Part shown: positions 7,217-16,385 of the stretch, piece after piece
Position numbering within the stretch: position 1 is the first letter of the stretch
Layout: each line of letters opens with the position of its first letter
From: Bacteroidota bacterium
Lineage (GTDB): Bacteria > Bacteroidota > Bacteroidia > 2-12-FULL-35-15
Length of the DNA stretch: 48,471 bases
Assembly: GCA_003151815.1 (NCBI GenBank)
Contig: PLYN01000055.1
Coordinates: forward strand, 1 to 48,471
Direction of reading: 5' to 3'
The notes under the pieces: generated by a model
Told to the model about the DNA's origin: nothing
Database searches by the model: none
Seen by the model: the letters and a program-made list of their open reading frames with translations, nothing else
Program-made: the position numbers and the translations under genes

Positions 7217-9604
7217 GCTTTCTTCATCATTCATCTCAATGAGTGGGGTTTGCAAAAATTCTTTATTTGTTAAACGTTTTTCAAGAGTAAGAAGGAAGCA
7301 AGGTAATAGAATAAGATTAGAACAATAAGCGATCAATAGTGTACCTGAAATTAAAATACCCAAAGCTGCAGTTCCACCAAAACTCGATGCAGCAAAAATA
7401 CCAAAACCGAAGAATAAAATAATGGCAGTATAAACCATGCTGACACCGGTTTCTTTGATGGTGAGAGATACAGCTTTAGAGATACTTATTTTTGAACCTT
7501 TCAACTCCTGACGGTATTTGGTTAGAAAATACAAAGTGCCATCAGACGCGATACCAAAGGCAATACTGAATATTAAAATAGTGCTTGGCTTTAAGTAAAT
7601 TTGGAAAAAACCCATTAATCCGGCGGTTATGATCAAAGGAACTAAACTTGGGATCACAGAAACCAGGATCATCCTAGGTGACATAAAAAGAGTATACATC
7701 ACAATAGCAATTAGTATAATGGCAAGTAATACACTTTCCAGTAAATTTTGCACCAAAAACTGATTTCCTTTCAGAAAAATAAAACTGTTCCCTGTTAAAG
7801 ATACTTTGTAATTTTTGTCGGATGCAGCCCATGTGTTGGCTTCATAATCAAAATTAAAAATGCTGTCAATGCGTGGTTTAAGTTCATCGGCCAACTTTCT
7901 CATTTGTATTGATCCAACATCTTTCATTTGAATGCTGACACGTGTAAAACGTTTTGTACCATCAATAAAAGCAACAAACTGACCTTGTTTATCTTTCGTT
8001 CCATCACCCACAAAGTCAGCAATTTTTTGCAACCCCATTGCTCCCGGTAATCGATATGATTTTTCTTCACCATCATTAATTGCCTGATTGGCAAACTTAA
8101 TTCCTTCAACAATAGAAACAGCTTTTGAAAATTCGGGATATTGCTGAAATAATTTTTGAAGTTTATTTATTTTGTAAAGTGTGCGACCACCATCGGCAAA
8201 TACTCCATTTGGTTTTTTAGTGTCAATACTTATTTCAAATGGTAATACACCGTTATAATTTTTTTCGAAATATTTTAAGTCCAGTAAAACGGGGTCTTTT
8301 GTTGGTAAATCATCCACTACATAACCCAAAGGCAATAATTTTGTAATTCCCAAAACCGATAAAATTACAATGACTATTGCAGAAATATAAATTCGGGGGC
8401 GATAATGGTGTACCCAATAATCAACATGTTCCAATATTTTTGAAATCAGTTTGCTTTGTAAATGTTTTGTATGTTTTATAGATGGTGGTGGCAAAAAACT
8501 AAATACAATTGGTACCAGCATTAAGGATATTAAATAGGTTAACATTACACTGATAGATGATATCAATCCAAATTCAAAAAGCATTTGAGTATCGGTGGAG
8601 CAAAAAACAGCAAATCCAATTGACGTAGTTACATTGGCTAACAATAATGAAATCCCTACCTTTTCAATTGAACGTGATAATGCACGCATTTTATTTCGGT
8701 GTTTCTCAAATTCCGTATGGTATTTATTAAGCAACATAATGCAATTGGGAATACCTATTACAATTAACAGTGGCGGTATCAATCCGGTTAAAACTGATAT
8801 TTTATATCCGACTAAAACCAATAATCCTATTGACCATATAACACCAACAATTATTACTGCCAACGAAAACAATACTGGTAAAATAGAACGAAAAAACAGA
8901 AACAAAATAATAGCTGTGACAAGTATGGCAAGCAGCATAAATAAAACCATTTCATGTTGTATTTTACGAGCTACGGATGTGCGTATATATGGCATCCCGG
9001 AATAATGAACTTCAACATTGTTTTTGGAAAGAAATTTATCCACTTGAATTTTAATCGAATCAACAATTACAAACCGATTTTTTGTATTCAAAAGTTTATT
9101 ATCAAAAGTAATGGCCATTAATGTGGAGTGGGTGGAATCGTTGTAAATAATACCACGATAAAATGGTAAACTCTGAATGAGCATTCTGATGCTATCAACT
9201 TCCAGCTGTGTTTGAGGCTTATGGGCAACTAAAGAAACATTTTCAAATTTACCTAAACTGTCATTTTTTACAATTTTTTTTAGTCGGGCTATGGATACTA
9301 CATTTTTTACTCCAACTACATCCTTGATCGCATTCCCCAGATCGTACCAATCTCCGAAACGCTGAAGGGTATAAAGCCCATCATCTTGAATGCCAATAAC
9401 CATAACACTTCCATCTTGTCCGAATAGTTTTTTGAACTGCACATATTCAAGCGCAGTAGTATCATTATCAGGAAGAAGTTTAGGTGTTTCATAAAAAATT
9501 TCCGCCTTTTGGGCATAATAACCCATACCAACAGTAAGTATACCGAGTACAAGTATGATCGTTAATCTATTTCGTAATATAAATCGTGCTATTGAAGCCC
9601 ACAT
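7202..9604 (-). CDS. MMPL/RND-superfamily exporter
   Basis: An 800-residue inner-membrane protein with the duplicated RND layout: TM1 near residues 12-30, a large periplasmic loop, five or six TM helices (about 220-380), then a second TM near 405-425, a second periplasmic loop and a further TM block (about 625-775). Pieces such as IVIGIPNCIMLLNKYH and the SIAFGIASDGTLYFLTKYR segment in the second half fit MMPL or sterol-sensing-like transporters that use the proton gradient. The substrate is unknown; lipids or hopanoids are possible for this family. It stands alone with no membrane-fusion or outer-membrane partner, which argues against a drug efflux tripartite pump. Confidence 0.88.
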   Translation of the reverse strand: MWASIARFILRNRLTIILVLGILTVGMGYYAQKAEIFYETPKLLPDNDTTALEYVQFKKLFGQDGSVMVIGIQDDGLYTLQRFGDWYDLGNAIKDVVGVKNVVSIARLKKIVKNDSLGKFENVSLVAHKPQTQLEVDSIRMLIQSLPFYRGIIYNDSTHSTLMAITFDNKLLNTKNRFVIVDSIKIQVDKFLSKNNVEVHYSGMPYIRTSVARKIQHEMVLFMLLAILVTAIILFLFFRSILPVLFSLAVIIVGVIWSIGLLVLVGYKISVLTGLIPPLLIVIGIPNCIMLLNKYHTEFEKHRNKMRALSRSIEKVGISLLLANVTTSIGFAVFCSTDTQMLFEFGLISSISVMLTYLISLMLVPIVFSFLPPPSIKHTKHLQSKLISKILEHVDYWVHHYRPRIYISAIVIVILSVLGITKLLPLGYVVDDLPTKDPVLLDLKYFEKNYNGVLPFEISIDTKKPNGVFADGGRTLYKINKLQKLFQQYPEFSKAVSIVEGIKFANQAINDGEEKSYRLPGAMGLQKIADFVGDGTKDKQGQFVAFIDGTKRFTRVSIQMKDVGSIQMRKLADELKPRIDSIFNFDYEANTWAASDKNYKVSLTGNSFIFLKGNQFLVQNLLESVLLAIILIAIVMYTLFMSPRMILVSVIPSLVPLIITAGLMGFFQIYLKPSTILIFSIAFGIASDGTLYFLTKYRQELKGSKISISKAVSLTIKETGVSMVYTAIILFFGFGIFAASSFGGTAALGILISGTLLIAYCSNLILLPCFLLTLEKRLTNKEFLQTPLIEMNDEESEIEK

Positions 9605-9858
9605 AGGCGTTTTGATAAATTAATTTTGGCAATAAAATAATAGAATTGTTGATCGTTTTATCGATAATAATTCAACATCGTTTATTTCCCGAAATTAAAC
9701 ATAATAATAATACCGACAAAAAGAGAATTGGAAGGAATTTTATATTGAAGTTGTTCCTGCGCTTCGTTGCGTTAATTCTAAAAATGAAGCCTTGTTTAAA
9801 ATGAAGGATCGGATTCATTTTAAATGCCGATGAGCTGTCGAGACTAATAGATAAATTT

Positions 9859-10908
9859 TTAAATTATTTTCGTAGCCAATATATCTTTTAAATTAGGACG
9901 TAATCTGCTTTTGTAAACCGACAGACAATCTTCTTTTTTTCTTCCTTTTCGTAACGTTCTTTGCTCTTCTACCGGCAGCGCTGCAATGTGCATGCATTCA
10001 TGCGTGCAACAGTTACTCATTTTTTCGGCACATGTTGAACATTGAATAAATAAAAGGTGACAATCATCGTTAGCGCAATTCACATGTGTATCGCAAACTT
10101 TGCCACATTGATGACATTGAGCAATCACATCGTCAGTAATGCGTTCTCCCACACGTTCATCAAAAACGAAATTTTTTCCAATAAATTTAGAAGGCAGACC
10201 CTCCGTTTTTATTTGTCGCACATAATCAATAATACCACCGTGTAATTGATTTACATCCTTAAATCCATGGTGTTTAAAATAAGCACTTGCTTTTTCGCAA
10301 CGAACACCACCGGTACAATACATCAGTATTTTATGATCTTTTTTATCTTTTAATTCATTCAGTACTATTGGTAATTCTTCACGAAATGTGTCAGCATCAG
10401 GACAAAGCGCACCTGTAAATCGTCCTACTTCACTTTCATAATGATTGCGCATATCCACAACAATGGTATCCGGGATCTCCATCGCATCGTTAAACTCTTT
10501 TGCTGTTAAGTGTTTTCCTACATTAGTAACATCAAAAGCATTATCATCCAAGCCATCTGCAACTATTTTATGTCGCACTTTTATGGTGAGTTTATAAAAC
10601 GATTTTCCATCATCTTCAACAGCGATCTTATATGGCATATTCGCAAATCGGAAATCAGCATCCAGATCTTTTTTGAAAAGTTCCCAATTCTCTTTCGGGA
10701 CACACATTTGCGCGTTAATTCCTTCGCGGGCAATGTAAATTCGACCTAAAATATTAAGGCTGTTCCATTGTTCAAATAAATTGTCGCGAAGTTCTTGGGG
10801 CTTATCAATAATGACGTAGCGGTAAAACGAAACAGTAACACGATTAACGGTTTCTTCCTGAATGCGTTTTTTAAGCTCCTTTTTGTTAACTCTGTTTTGC
10901 AATAACAT
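9859..10908 (-). CDS. trhO: tRNA uridine 5-oxyacetic-type hydroxylase, rhodanese family (TrhO/YceA)
   Basis: TrhO proteins hydroxylate uridine 34 of some tRNAs using oxygen. The order of parts fits: an N-terminal acylphosphatase-like region (about residues 25-115), a rhodanese domain (about 135-235) with active-site Cys198 in YCTGGVRCEKA, and a Cys-rich C-terminal region (CHQCGKVCDTHVNC, then CSTCAEKMSNCC) that probably binds zinc. The 349-residue length is normal. A TAnnTTTG box lies just upstream. The gene is monocistronic, with about 250 bases of featureless sequence after its start-side neighbour, the MMPL gene. Confidence 0.92.
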   Translation of the reverse strand: MLLQNRVNKKELKKRIQEETVNRVTVSFYRYVIIDKPQELRDNLFEQWNSLNILGRIYIAREGINAQMCVPKENWELFKKDLDADFRFANMPYKIAVEDDGKSFYKLTIKVRHKIVADGLDDNAFDVTNVGKHLTAKEFNDAMEIPDTIVVDMRNHYESEVGRFTGALCPDADTFREELPIVLNELKDKKDHKILMYCTGGVRCEKASAYFKHHGFKDVNQLHGGIIDYVRQIKTEGLPSKFIGKNFVFDERVGERITDDVIAQCHQCGKVCDTHVNCANDDCHLLFIQCSTCAEKMSNCCTHECMHIAALPVEEQRTLRKGRKKEDCLSVYKSRLRPNLKDILATKII

Positions 10909-10932
10909 AGTATCTGGGATTTAAAATTTGTG

Positions 10933-10940
10933 CAAATTTA
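10933..10940 (-). promoter_or_regulatory. -7 box of trhO
   Basis: Read on the minus strand this is TAAATTTG, 25 bases before the trhO ATG. It overlaps an inverted repeat (AAATTTG, two bases, CAAATTT) that could serve as an operator. Confidence 0.5.
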
Positions 10941-11342
10941 CTTATTTTAATAAGTATTTTAAGGAGATTATTTAAAAAAAAATACCATTACATAAATATA
11001 AAATAATATGGATCAACTCTATATTTAAATGTAATATATTGATAATTAATTATTTAAAATTTATTTTTTTTAAATGAAACCTTTATAAATTCATTATCGT
11101 AGAACATCATCGTAGAATTTGACCAATTCGGCTATTATTTTAGGATTCGTTCATTAAAATTTAATTTTTATCGATTTATTATTCATATTTGTCTAATAAA
11201 TGGAACTTTAATAAAGATAGGGCGTTAAAAAAAGTCTATTTATATTTATCGTTTTAATAGTTCAATTAGTCTAAAAATCAATTTTGTTTAAAAAAGGCAT
11301 TCTATTTTAGTATTGAAATTTGAAATAAATTATTCTATTCAG
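10941..11342. other. AT-rich gap between divergent genes
   Basis: About 400 bases between trhO (minus) and the MORN-like gene (plus). It is very AT-rich and contains degenerate promoter-like stretches such as CATATTTG and TATATTTA but no exact TAnnTTTG on the plus strand. I see no ORF, hairpin terminator or RNA gene. Confidence 0.5.
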
Positions 11343-12227
11343 ATGAAAAAAATTACTTTAATCTTATTATTTATTACTTGTAAAATTGTTATTGCTCAAT
11401 CGTATGAGTTGGTTAACAATGATACTATCAATGTTATTGATTTGACGGGTAAAAAACAAGGTAAATGGGTAATTACGAATATTATGCTTCACAAGCCTTG
11501 TTATGCCGATGATCAAAAAGTAGAGGAGGGAAAATTTTCGGATAGTAAAAAGATAGGGTTTTGGAAAGAATATTACTGTAACAATGCCTTAAAAAGCAAA
11601 ATTGCATACGAGAATAATCGCCCAAGCGGTTATGCTATCATGTACCATGATAATGGTAAGATAAAAGAAGAGGGTTTGTGGAAGAATAATCGTTGGGTAG
11701 GTGATTATAAATTATATTTTTCGAATGGGCAGGTACAACAAGCTTTTACATTTAATACATCCGGTAAACGTGAAGGGGCGCAGCAATATTTTTACGAAAA
11801 TGGTCAATTGATGATTGATGGAACTTGGGCAGAAGGAAAAGAAAGTGGCACTTTGAAGGAATATTACGAAAATGGAGATCTCAGATCTCAAAAAGATTTT
11901 AATGGCGGTAATCTGGATGTTGCTTCTGTAAAAACATATGAGCCTAAAAAACCATTAGTGGAAACACCGGCAGAGATAATGATTGAGGCACCGGCACCTC
12001 CTGTTTTAGCACAAAAAAGTGAAAAAGATAACCTTGGTAAAGTTTTTACCGGTGAGGGGTATTGGAAACTATATAATGCAAACAAACAAATTTCAAAAGA
12101 TGGTAATTTTACTGGTAGTCGCTTAGTAGATGGCAAAGCATATTTTTACAGTCCCGATGGTATTTTAACACGTATTGCTGTATATAAAGAAGGAAGATAT
12201 ATTGGCGATAGTGTTATTGAAGATTAA
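11343..12227 (+). CDS. Secreted MORN-like (YwqK-type) repeat protein
   Basis: A 294-residue protein with a signal peptide (MKKITLILLFITCKIVIAQS). The frame is open to 11313, but the ATG at 11343 gives the proper signal peptide. It contains at least six repeats of the form Y-x-x-NG-x-hydrophobic-x-x-x-G-x-W, for example YHDNGKIKEEGLWKNN and YFYENGQLMIDGTWAEG. This is the MORN-variant pattern of proteins often labelled YwqK-family antitoxin, a misleading label here because no toxin is adjacent. A Pro/Ala linker (about residues 205-235) separates the main block from a last pair of repeats. Function unknown; surface or periplasmic location is likely. Confidence 0.82.
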   Translation: MKKITLILLFITCKIVIAQSYELVNNDTINVIDLTGKKQGKWVITNIMLHKPCYADDQKVEEGKFSDSKKIGFWKEYYCNNALKSKIAYENNRPSGYAIMYHDNGKIKEEGLWKNNRWVGDYKLYFSNGQVQQAFTFNTSGKREGAQQYFYENGQLMIDGTWAEGKESGTLKEYYENGDLRSQKDFNGGNLDVASVKTYEPKKPLVETPAEIMIEAPAPPVLAQKSEKDNLGKVFTGEGYWKLYNANKQISKDGNFTGSRLVDGKAYFYSPDGILTRIAVYKEGRYIGDSVIED

Positions 12228-12260
12228 CACCCCAATCGCATAAAATCTTAAAAATCTTAA

Positions 12261-12268
12261 TACCTTTG
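12261..12268 (+). promoter_or_regulatory. -7 box of cysS
   Basis: TACCTTTG, an exact TAnnTTTG match, 35 bases before the cysS ATG. The start of transcription should fall inside the left arm of the hairpin that follows. Confidence 0.65.
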
Positions 12269-12300
12269 GACTTATGAAAATTTCATAAGTCTTTTTTATT
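12269..12300 (+). terminator. Intrinsic terminator before cysS
   Basis: GACTTATGAAA (12269-12279) pairs with TTTCATAAGTC (12281-12291) and is followed by six T, ending 3 bases before the cysS ATG. It should end transcripts of the upstream repeat-protein gene. Its left arm abuts the cysS -7 box. Confidence 0.75.
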
Positions 12301-12302
12301 TT

Positions 12303-13769
12303 ATGCAAAATCAACTTTTAATTTACAACACGCTAACCCGAACAAAGGAAAAATTTGAACCTATCCATAAAGGAATGGTTGGACTGTATGTTTGCGGCCC
12401 GACCGTTTACAGCGATGTTCATATGGGTAACTGCCGCACCTTTATTTCCTTCGATTTAATTTATCGTTATTTATTGCATTTGGGCTTTAAAGTGCGTTAT
12501 GTGCGTAACATCACTGATGCAGGACATCTAGAAGGTGATCGTGATGAAGGAGATGATAAATTCGAAAAAAAAGCGAGGCTCGAACAATTGGAACCCATGG
12601 AAATTGTGCAGAAATACACCCTTGGTTTTCATGATGTAATGCGAGAATTTAATACGTTACCACCAAGTATTGAGCCTACTGCTACGGGGCATATTTGTGA
12701 GCAAATTGAAATGGTAAAACAAATAATAGCCAATGATTATGCATATGAGGTGAATGGCACTATTTATTTTGATGTTGAAAAATACAATACTAAATTTAAC
12801 TACGGACAATTGACCAATCGTATGTTAGATGATCTGATTGGTGGTACACGTGAACTTGGAGGACAAGATGAAAAGCGTGGACGTTTGGATTTCGCGTTAT
12901 GGATAAAAGCAAAACCTGAACAAATTATGCGCTGGCCATCACCTTGGGGTTGGGGATTTCCAGGCTGGCACATTGAATGTTCGGCAATGAGCAGTAAATA
13001 TTTAGGTAAAACATTCGACATACACGGTGGTGGAATGGACTTACAGGCAACTCATCATACCAACGAAATAGCACAATCACAAGCATGTAATCATAAAGCA
13101 CCAGTTAAATATTGGATGCATACCAATATGCTAACGGTAAATGGTGTGCGCATGTCGAAAACGGCAAATAATGGCTTCCTTCCAAGTGAATTATTTTCGG
13201 GCAATCATCCATTATTGGAAAAAGGGTACAGCCCGATGGGCGTTCGTTTTTTTATGATGCAAACACATTACCGCAGCACACTTGATTTTTCTAACGAAGC
13301 ATTGCAAGCATCCGAAAAAGGCTATGCGCGCCTGATCGCGTCAATAAAAACATTAGAAAGTTTGAAACCCTCAATTAGTTCTGGAATATTTCTCAATGAA
13401 CACATCAAGGCATGCTATGATGCAATGAATGATGATTTTAATACACCAGTACTCATTGCGGAACTTTTTGAAATTGCTAGATATATCAATTTGGCTAATG
13501 ATGGTAAAACGCCTTTAACAGAGAGTGATATTAATGGGCTAAAAAAACTAATGCACAATTTTGTGTTTGATGTTTTGGGATTGAGATCAGAAACCTCAAA
13601 TACGGAAAATGATAAAGCGTTACAGGGTGTTATGGAAATTATTCTAGAGATCAGAAAAGAAATAAAAACAAGAAAAGATTTCGCTGTTTCGGATAAGTTA
13701 AGAGATGATCTGAGCAAAATTAATATTACAATTAAGGATACAAAAGATGGTGCTATCTGGTCAATTTAA
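12303..13769 (+). CDS. cysS: Cysteinyl-tRNA synthetase
   Basis: Class I synthetase that charges tRNA-Cys in the cytoplasm. The 488-residue length fits. Visible hallmarks are CGPTVYSDVHMGNCRT near residue 31 (zinc Cys plus the HIGH-type signature, here HMGN), the WHIECSAM zinc-site region, GGGMDLQATHHTNE, and the KMSKS-type loop, here RMSKT. The stretch SGNHPLLEKGYSPMGVRFF is typical of Bacteroidota CysS. It is preceded by its own promoter and its 3' end overlaps the open frame of the M28 peptidase gene. Confidence 0.96.
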   Translation: MQNQLLIYNTLTRTKEKFEPIHKGMVGLYVCGPTVYSDVHMGNCRTFISFDLIYRYLLHLGFKVRYVRNITDAGHLEGDRDEGDDKFEKKARLEQLEPMEIVQKYTLGFHDVMREFNTLPPSIEPTATGHICEQIEMVKQIIANDYAYEVNGTIYFDVEKYNTKFNYGQLTNRMLDDLIGGTRELGGQDEKRGRLDFALWIKAKPEQIMRWPSPWGWGFPGWHIECSAMSSKYLGKTFDIHGGGMDLQATHHTNEIAQSQACNHKAPVKYWMHTNMLTVNGVRMSKTANNGFLPSELFSGNHPLLEKGYSPMGVRFFMMQTHYRSTLDFSNEALQASEKGYARLIASIKTLESLKPSISSGIFLNEHIKACYDAMNDDFNTPVLIAELFEIARYINLANDGKTPLTESDINGLKKLMHNFVFDVLGLRSETSNTENDKALQGVMEIILEIRKEIKTRKDFAVSDKLRDDLSKINITIKDTKDGAIWSI

Positions 13770-13783
13770 AAATAAAGCTATTT

Positions 13784-13831
13784 CCGTTTCCCTTCTCCTT
13801 TGGGAGAAGGTGTCCGAAGGACGGATGAGGC
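13784..13831 (+). repeat. GC-rich palindromic repeat, copy 1
   Basis: The core CCTTCTCCTTTGGGAGAAGG forms a hairpin and is followed by TGTCCGAAGGACGGATGAGG, itself a second small hairpin. Related copies lie inside polA (two), before the sulfite reductase gene and before the DnaJ-like gene. This copy contains the ATG used by the M28 peptidase gene. Confidence 0.8.
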
Positions 13832-14793
13832 TTTGCAGTATTTATATGCTCGTTATTTTTCTTGCTGCATGTAGTCCTGAAAAAGAAAAACAAGCGGAGA
13901 GTGAAGCTACAAAAACTTCGGAGGTGAAAAAAGTTCCGACTCCTGATTTTAATGCAGATTCGGCTTATTCACTTGTAAAGGCTCAGGTTGATTTTGGACC
14001 ACGTATTCCAGGAACCGCAGCACATGCAAAATGCGCGGATTATTTGGTTGCAAAATTAAAATCGGCCGGCTTTGATGTGATTATACAAAATGGCACGGTT
14101 CAAACATTCGATAAAAAACAATTCTCATTAAAAAATATTATTGCTTCCTATAAACCTGAAGCGCAAAGTAGAATTTTGATCAGTTCGCATTGGGATACGC
14201 GCCCGTGGGCTGATGAGGACACGAAAAATAAAGATAAGACTTTTGAAGGAGCAAATGATGGAGCAAGCGGAGTGGGAATTGCTTTGGAAATTGCAAGGCA
14301 GATAAGTTTTTCGAAACCAAATATTGGTTTAGATATTATTCTTTTTGATTTGGAAGATTATGGAACAAATGGAAATGAAAATTCCTGGTGTTTGGGTTCT
14401 CAATATTGGGCGAACAATCCACATAAACCCAATTATTTCGCCAACTTCGGAATATTGTTAGATATGGTTGGTGGACCAAACGCAATTTTCCCTAAAGAAA
14501 AAAAGTCGGTAGATATGGCATCTTTTGCTGTTGACAAGGTATGGAAAGCGGCAAATGAAATTGGTTATGGCAACTATTTTGTACCGCAAACAAAAGATTT
14601 TGTTGGAGTAGACGATCATGTATTTATTAATAAAGGAGGAGTTCCATGCATTGATCTGATAGAGTATAACCAGACTTCCGGAGGGTTTGGGGATTACCAT
14701 CATACTCATCAAGATAATATGAGTTTGATTGATAAAAACACCTTGAAAGCAGTAGGACAAACATTGTTAGAAGTGATCTATAGCGAAAAGTAA
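13825..14793 (+). CDS. M28-family lipoprotein (zinc peptidase or glutaminyl cyclase-like)
   Basis: A secreted zinc metalloenzyme of the M28 fold. From the ATG at 13825 the protein is 322 residues with a lipoprotein signal (MRLCSIYMLVIFLAAC, then SPEK). Metal-site stretches are visible in order: SSHWDTRPW (His, Asp), GANDGASG (Asp), LFDLEDYG (acidic) and YHHTHQDNM (His). The fold is shared by aminopeptidases and glutaminyl-peptide cyclotransferases, and the ANDGASG and EDYGTNG spellings resemble the cyclase side, so either activity is possible. The frame is open back into cysS (13747), but that extension is encoded by a repeat and would spoil the signal peptide. Confidence 0.88.
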   Translation: MRLCSIYMLVIFLAACSPEKEKQAESEATKTSEVKKVPTPDFNADSAYSLVKAQVDFGPRIPGTAAHAKCADYLVAKLKSAGFDVIIQNGTVQTFDKKQFSLKNIIASYKPEAQSRILISSHWDTRPWADEDTKNKDKTFEGANDGASGVGIALEIARQISFSKPNIGLDIILFDLEDYGTNGNENSWCLGSQYWANNPHKPNYFANFGILLDMVGGPNAIFPKEKKSVDMASFAVDKVWKAANEIGYGNYFVPQTKDFVGVDDHVFINKGGVPCIDLIEYNQTSGGFGDYHHTHQDNMSLIDKNTLKAVGQTLLEVIYSEK

Positions 14794-14794
14794 A

Positions 14795-15763
14795 CTGAAA
14801 AAAATTCTCATCATACGTTTTAGTTCCATCGGCGATATTGTATTAACAACGCCTGTAATCCGCTGTATTAAAAATCATCAACCGGATATTGAAATTCATT
14901 ATGTAACAAAAAAAATGTTCAAAGGCATTTTAGAACATAATGTGTATATCACAAAAATTCATACGATCGAGAAAAATATAAGTGAGGTAATTGGCGATTT
15001 AAAGAAAGAGAATTTTGATTTTGTAATTGACCTACACAACAATATCAGATCCATGCAAATAAAAAAACTGCTTGGTAAACGGTCGTCAACATTCAAAAAG
15101 TTGAATTTCAAAAAATGGATACTGGTTAATTTTAAGATCAATAAAATGCCTGCGTTGCATATTGTTGATCGCTATATGCAAACTGTTTTACCATTGGGAG
15201 TTATAAATGATAACAAAGGCTTGGATTATTTTATTCCTGAAAATGAAAGCATAAAAATTTCTTCTCTTCCTTCATCACATCAACATGGATATATTGGTTT
15301 TGTTATCGGTGCAAAGCATTTCACCAAACAATTACCAATCGAAAAAATTATTTCTATCTGTAAAAAAATAAATAAACCCATTATTTTGCTTGGTGGAAAA
15401 GAAGATAATGTGCGGGCGATTGAAATTGAAAAATCTGTAGGATCTACTGTTTATAATGCTTGTGGAAAATACAGTTTGAATCAGTCCGCATCATTAGTAA
15501 AGCAGGCTACAAAAATAATCACACACGATACAGGTATGATGCACATTGCTGCTGCATTTAAAAAAGAAATCATTTCGGTGTGGGGAAATACTGTTCCAGC
15601 CTTTGGCTTTACTGCTTATTTACCTGATGCTAAGTCGAGAATAGTGGAGGTGAATGGTTTATCGTGCAGGCCTTGCTCTAAAATTGGTTATGATAAATGT
15701 CCGAAAGGACATTTTAAATGTATGAATGATATTGATGAAAATGAGATTGTTTCGTCATGTTAA
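14795..15763 (+). CDS. Glycosyltransferase family 9 (heptosyltransferase-like)
   Basis: GT9 enzymes add heptose or related sugars to lipopolysaccharide core. The family N-terminus is encoded from 14795 (KKILIIRFSSIGDIVLTTPV), well before the first in-frame ATG at 14915. The only plausible initiator is CTG at 14795, one base after the peptidase stop; upstream the frame closes at 14774. The full product is about 322 residues. The C-terminal half carries the nucleotide-sugar loop HDTGMMHIAAAF and a SCRPCSKIGYDKCPKGHFKC cysteine cluster common in GT9. Tight spacing suggests coupling to the peptidase gene. Using the ATG at 14915 would delete the acceptor-side Rossmann strand. Confidence 0.88.
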   Translation: MKKILIIRFSSIGDIVLTTPVIRCIKNHQPDIEIHYVTKKMFKGILEHNVYITKIHTIEKNISEVIGDLKKENFDFVIDLHNNIRSMQIKKLLGKRSSTFKKLNFKKWILVNFKINKMPALHIVDRYMQTVLPLGVINDNKGLDYFIPENESIKISSLPSSHQHGYIGFVIGAKHFTKQLPIEKIISICKKINKPIILLGGKEDNVRAIEIEKSVGSTVYNACGKYSLNQSASLVKQATKIITHDTGMMHIAAAFKKEIISVWGNTVPAFGFTAYLPDAKSRIVEVNGLSCRPCSKIGYDKCPKGHFKCMNDIDENEIVSSC

Positions 15764-15766
15764 AAT

Positions 15767-15857
15767 TGTCAGTTCGAGTAGGGGTTTTGCCCCTATCGAG
15801 AACAAGTTCGGCTAGTATATTTCTCGATATGCTCGTGCCTCGCTACTCGAAATGACA
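15767..15857. repeat. MITE-like element with 15-base inverted ends
   Basis: The ends TGTCAGTTCGAGTAG (15767-15781) and CTACTCGAAATGACA (15843-15857) are inverted repeats with one mismatch. An inner hairpin AGGGGTTTTGCCCCT sits at 15780-15794. The 91-base element fills the gap between convergent GT9 and thioesterase genes and encodes nothing. Confidence 0.7.
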
Positions 15858-15866
15858 AAAGAAAGT

Positions 15867-16385
15867 TTATTTCTCTCCTAAAAATAATGCTCTTAATTCA
15901 GTAGCTTCTTTAGGATCCATTTTATTTGCTAAAATTAAACTCAACTGCTTGCGTCGCAAAGCACTGTCAAATCTATATTTTTCTTCTTCTGTTTCAGGAA
16001 TTAATTCGGGAACCGGCAAAGGAGAACCGTTATTATCTATGGCTACAAACGTGTAAATGGCTTCGTTGCATTTTAAAAGTTCACCGCTAACATGATCTTC
16101 TATCCATACATCAATAAACACTTCCATGGATGTTTTAAATGCCCGTGATACCTTTGCTTGCAGTGTTACAATACTTGCCTGCCTGATCGGTACATTAAAG
16201 GATACATTGTTTACCGATGCAGTAACTGCAACTGCTTTACAATGGCGGTGTGCTGATATAGAGGCTGCAATATCCATCCATGCTAATAATTGACCTCCGA
16301 ATAAATTGCCAAGTGAATTAGTATCATTCGGTAATACAAACTGAGTTTGCACGGTTAGTGATTGTTTAGCTGTTTTTGGTTTCAT
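15867..16385 (-). CDS. Acyl-CoA thioesterase (hotdog fold, YciA/BACH type)
   Basis: Hydrolyses acyl-CoA esters in the cytoplasm. The 172-residue hotdog protein carries the family signature NSLGNLFGGQLLAWMDIAA (Asn/Asp catalytic region) and the VTASVNNVSFNVPIR strand. A single-hotdog protein of this kind acts as a hexamer. The C-terminal 40 residues are charged and helical. It starts at ATG; the substrate chain length is not predictable. Confidence 0.92.
   Translation of the reverse strand: MKPKTAKQSLTVQTQFVLPNDTNSLGNLFGGQLLAWMDIAASISAHRHCKAVAVTASVNNVSFNVPIRQASIVTLQAKVSRAFKTSMEVFIDVWIEDHVSGELLKCNEAIYTFVAIDNNGSPLPVPELIPETEEEKYRFDSALRRKQLSLILANKMDPKEATELRALFLGEK

Noticed and set aside
9605-9858. 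Possible remnant gene or element between MMPL and trhO genes
   Set aside because: Short repeats of AAAATGAAG and a CGCTTCGTTGCG stretch are seen, but no frame, inverted ends or family could be supported.
11343-12227. Toxin-antitoxin system, from the usual YwqK antitoxin label
   Set aside because: Protein has a signal peptide and no partner toxin gene is adjacent; the label is a family-name artefact.
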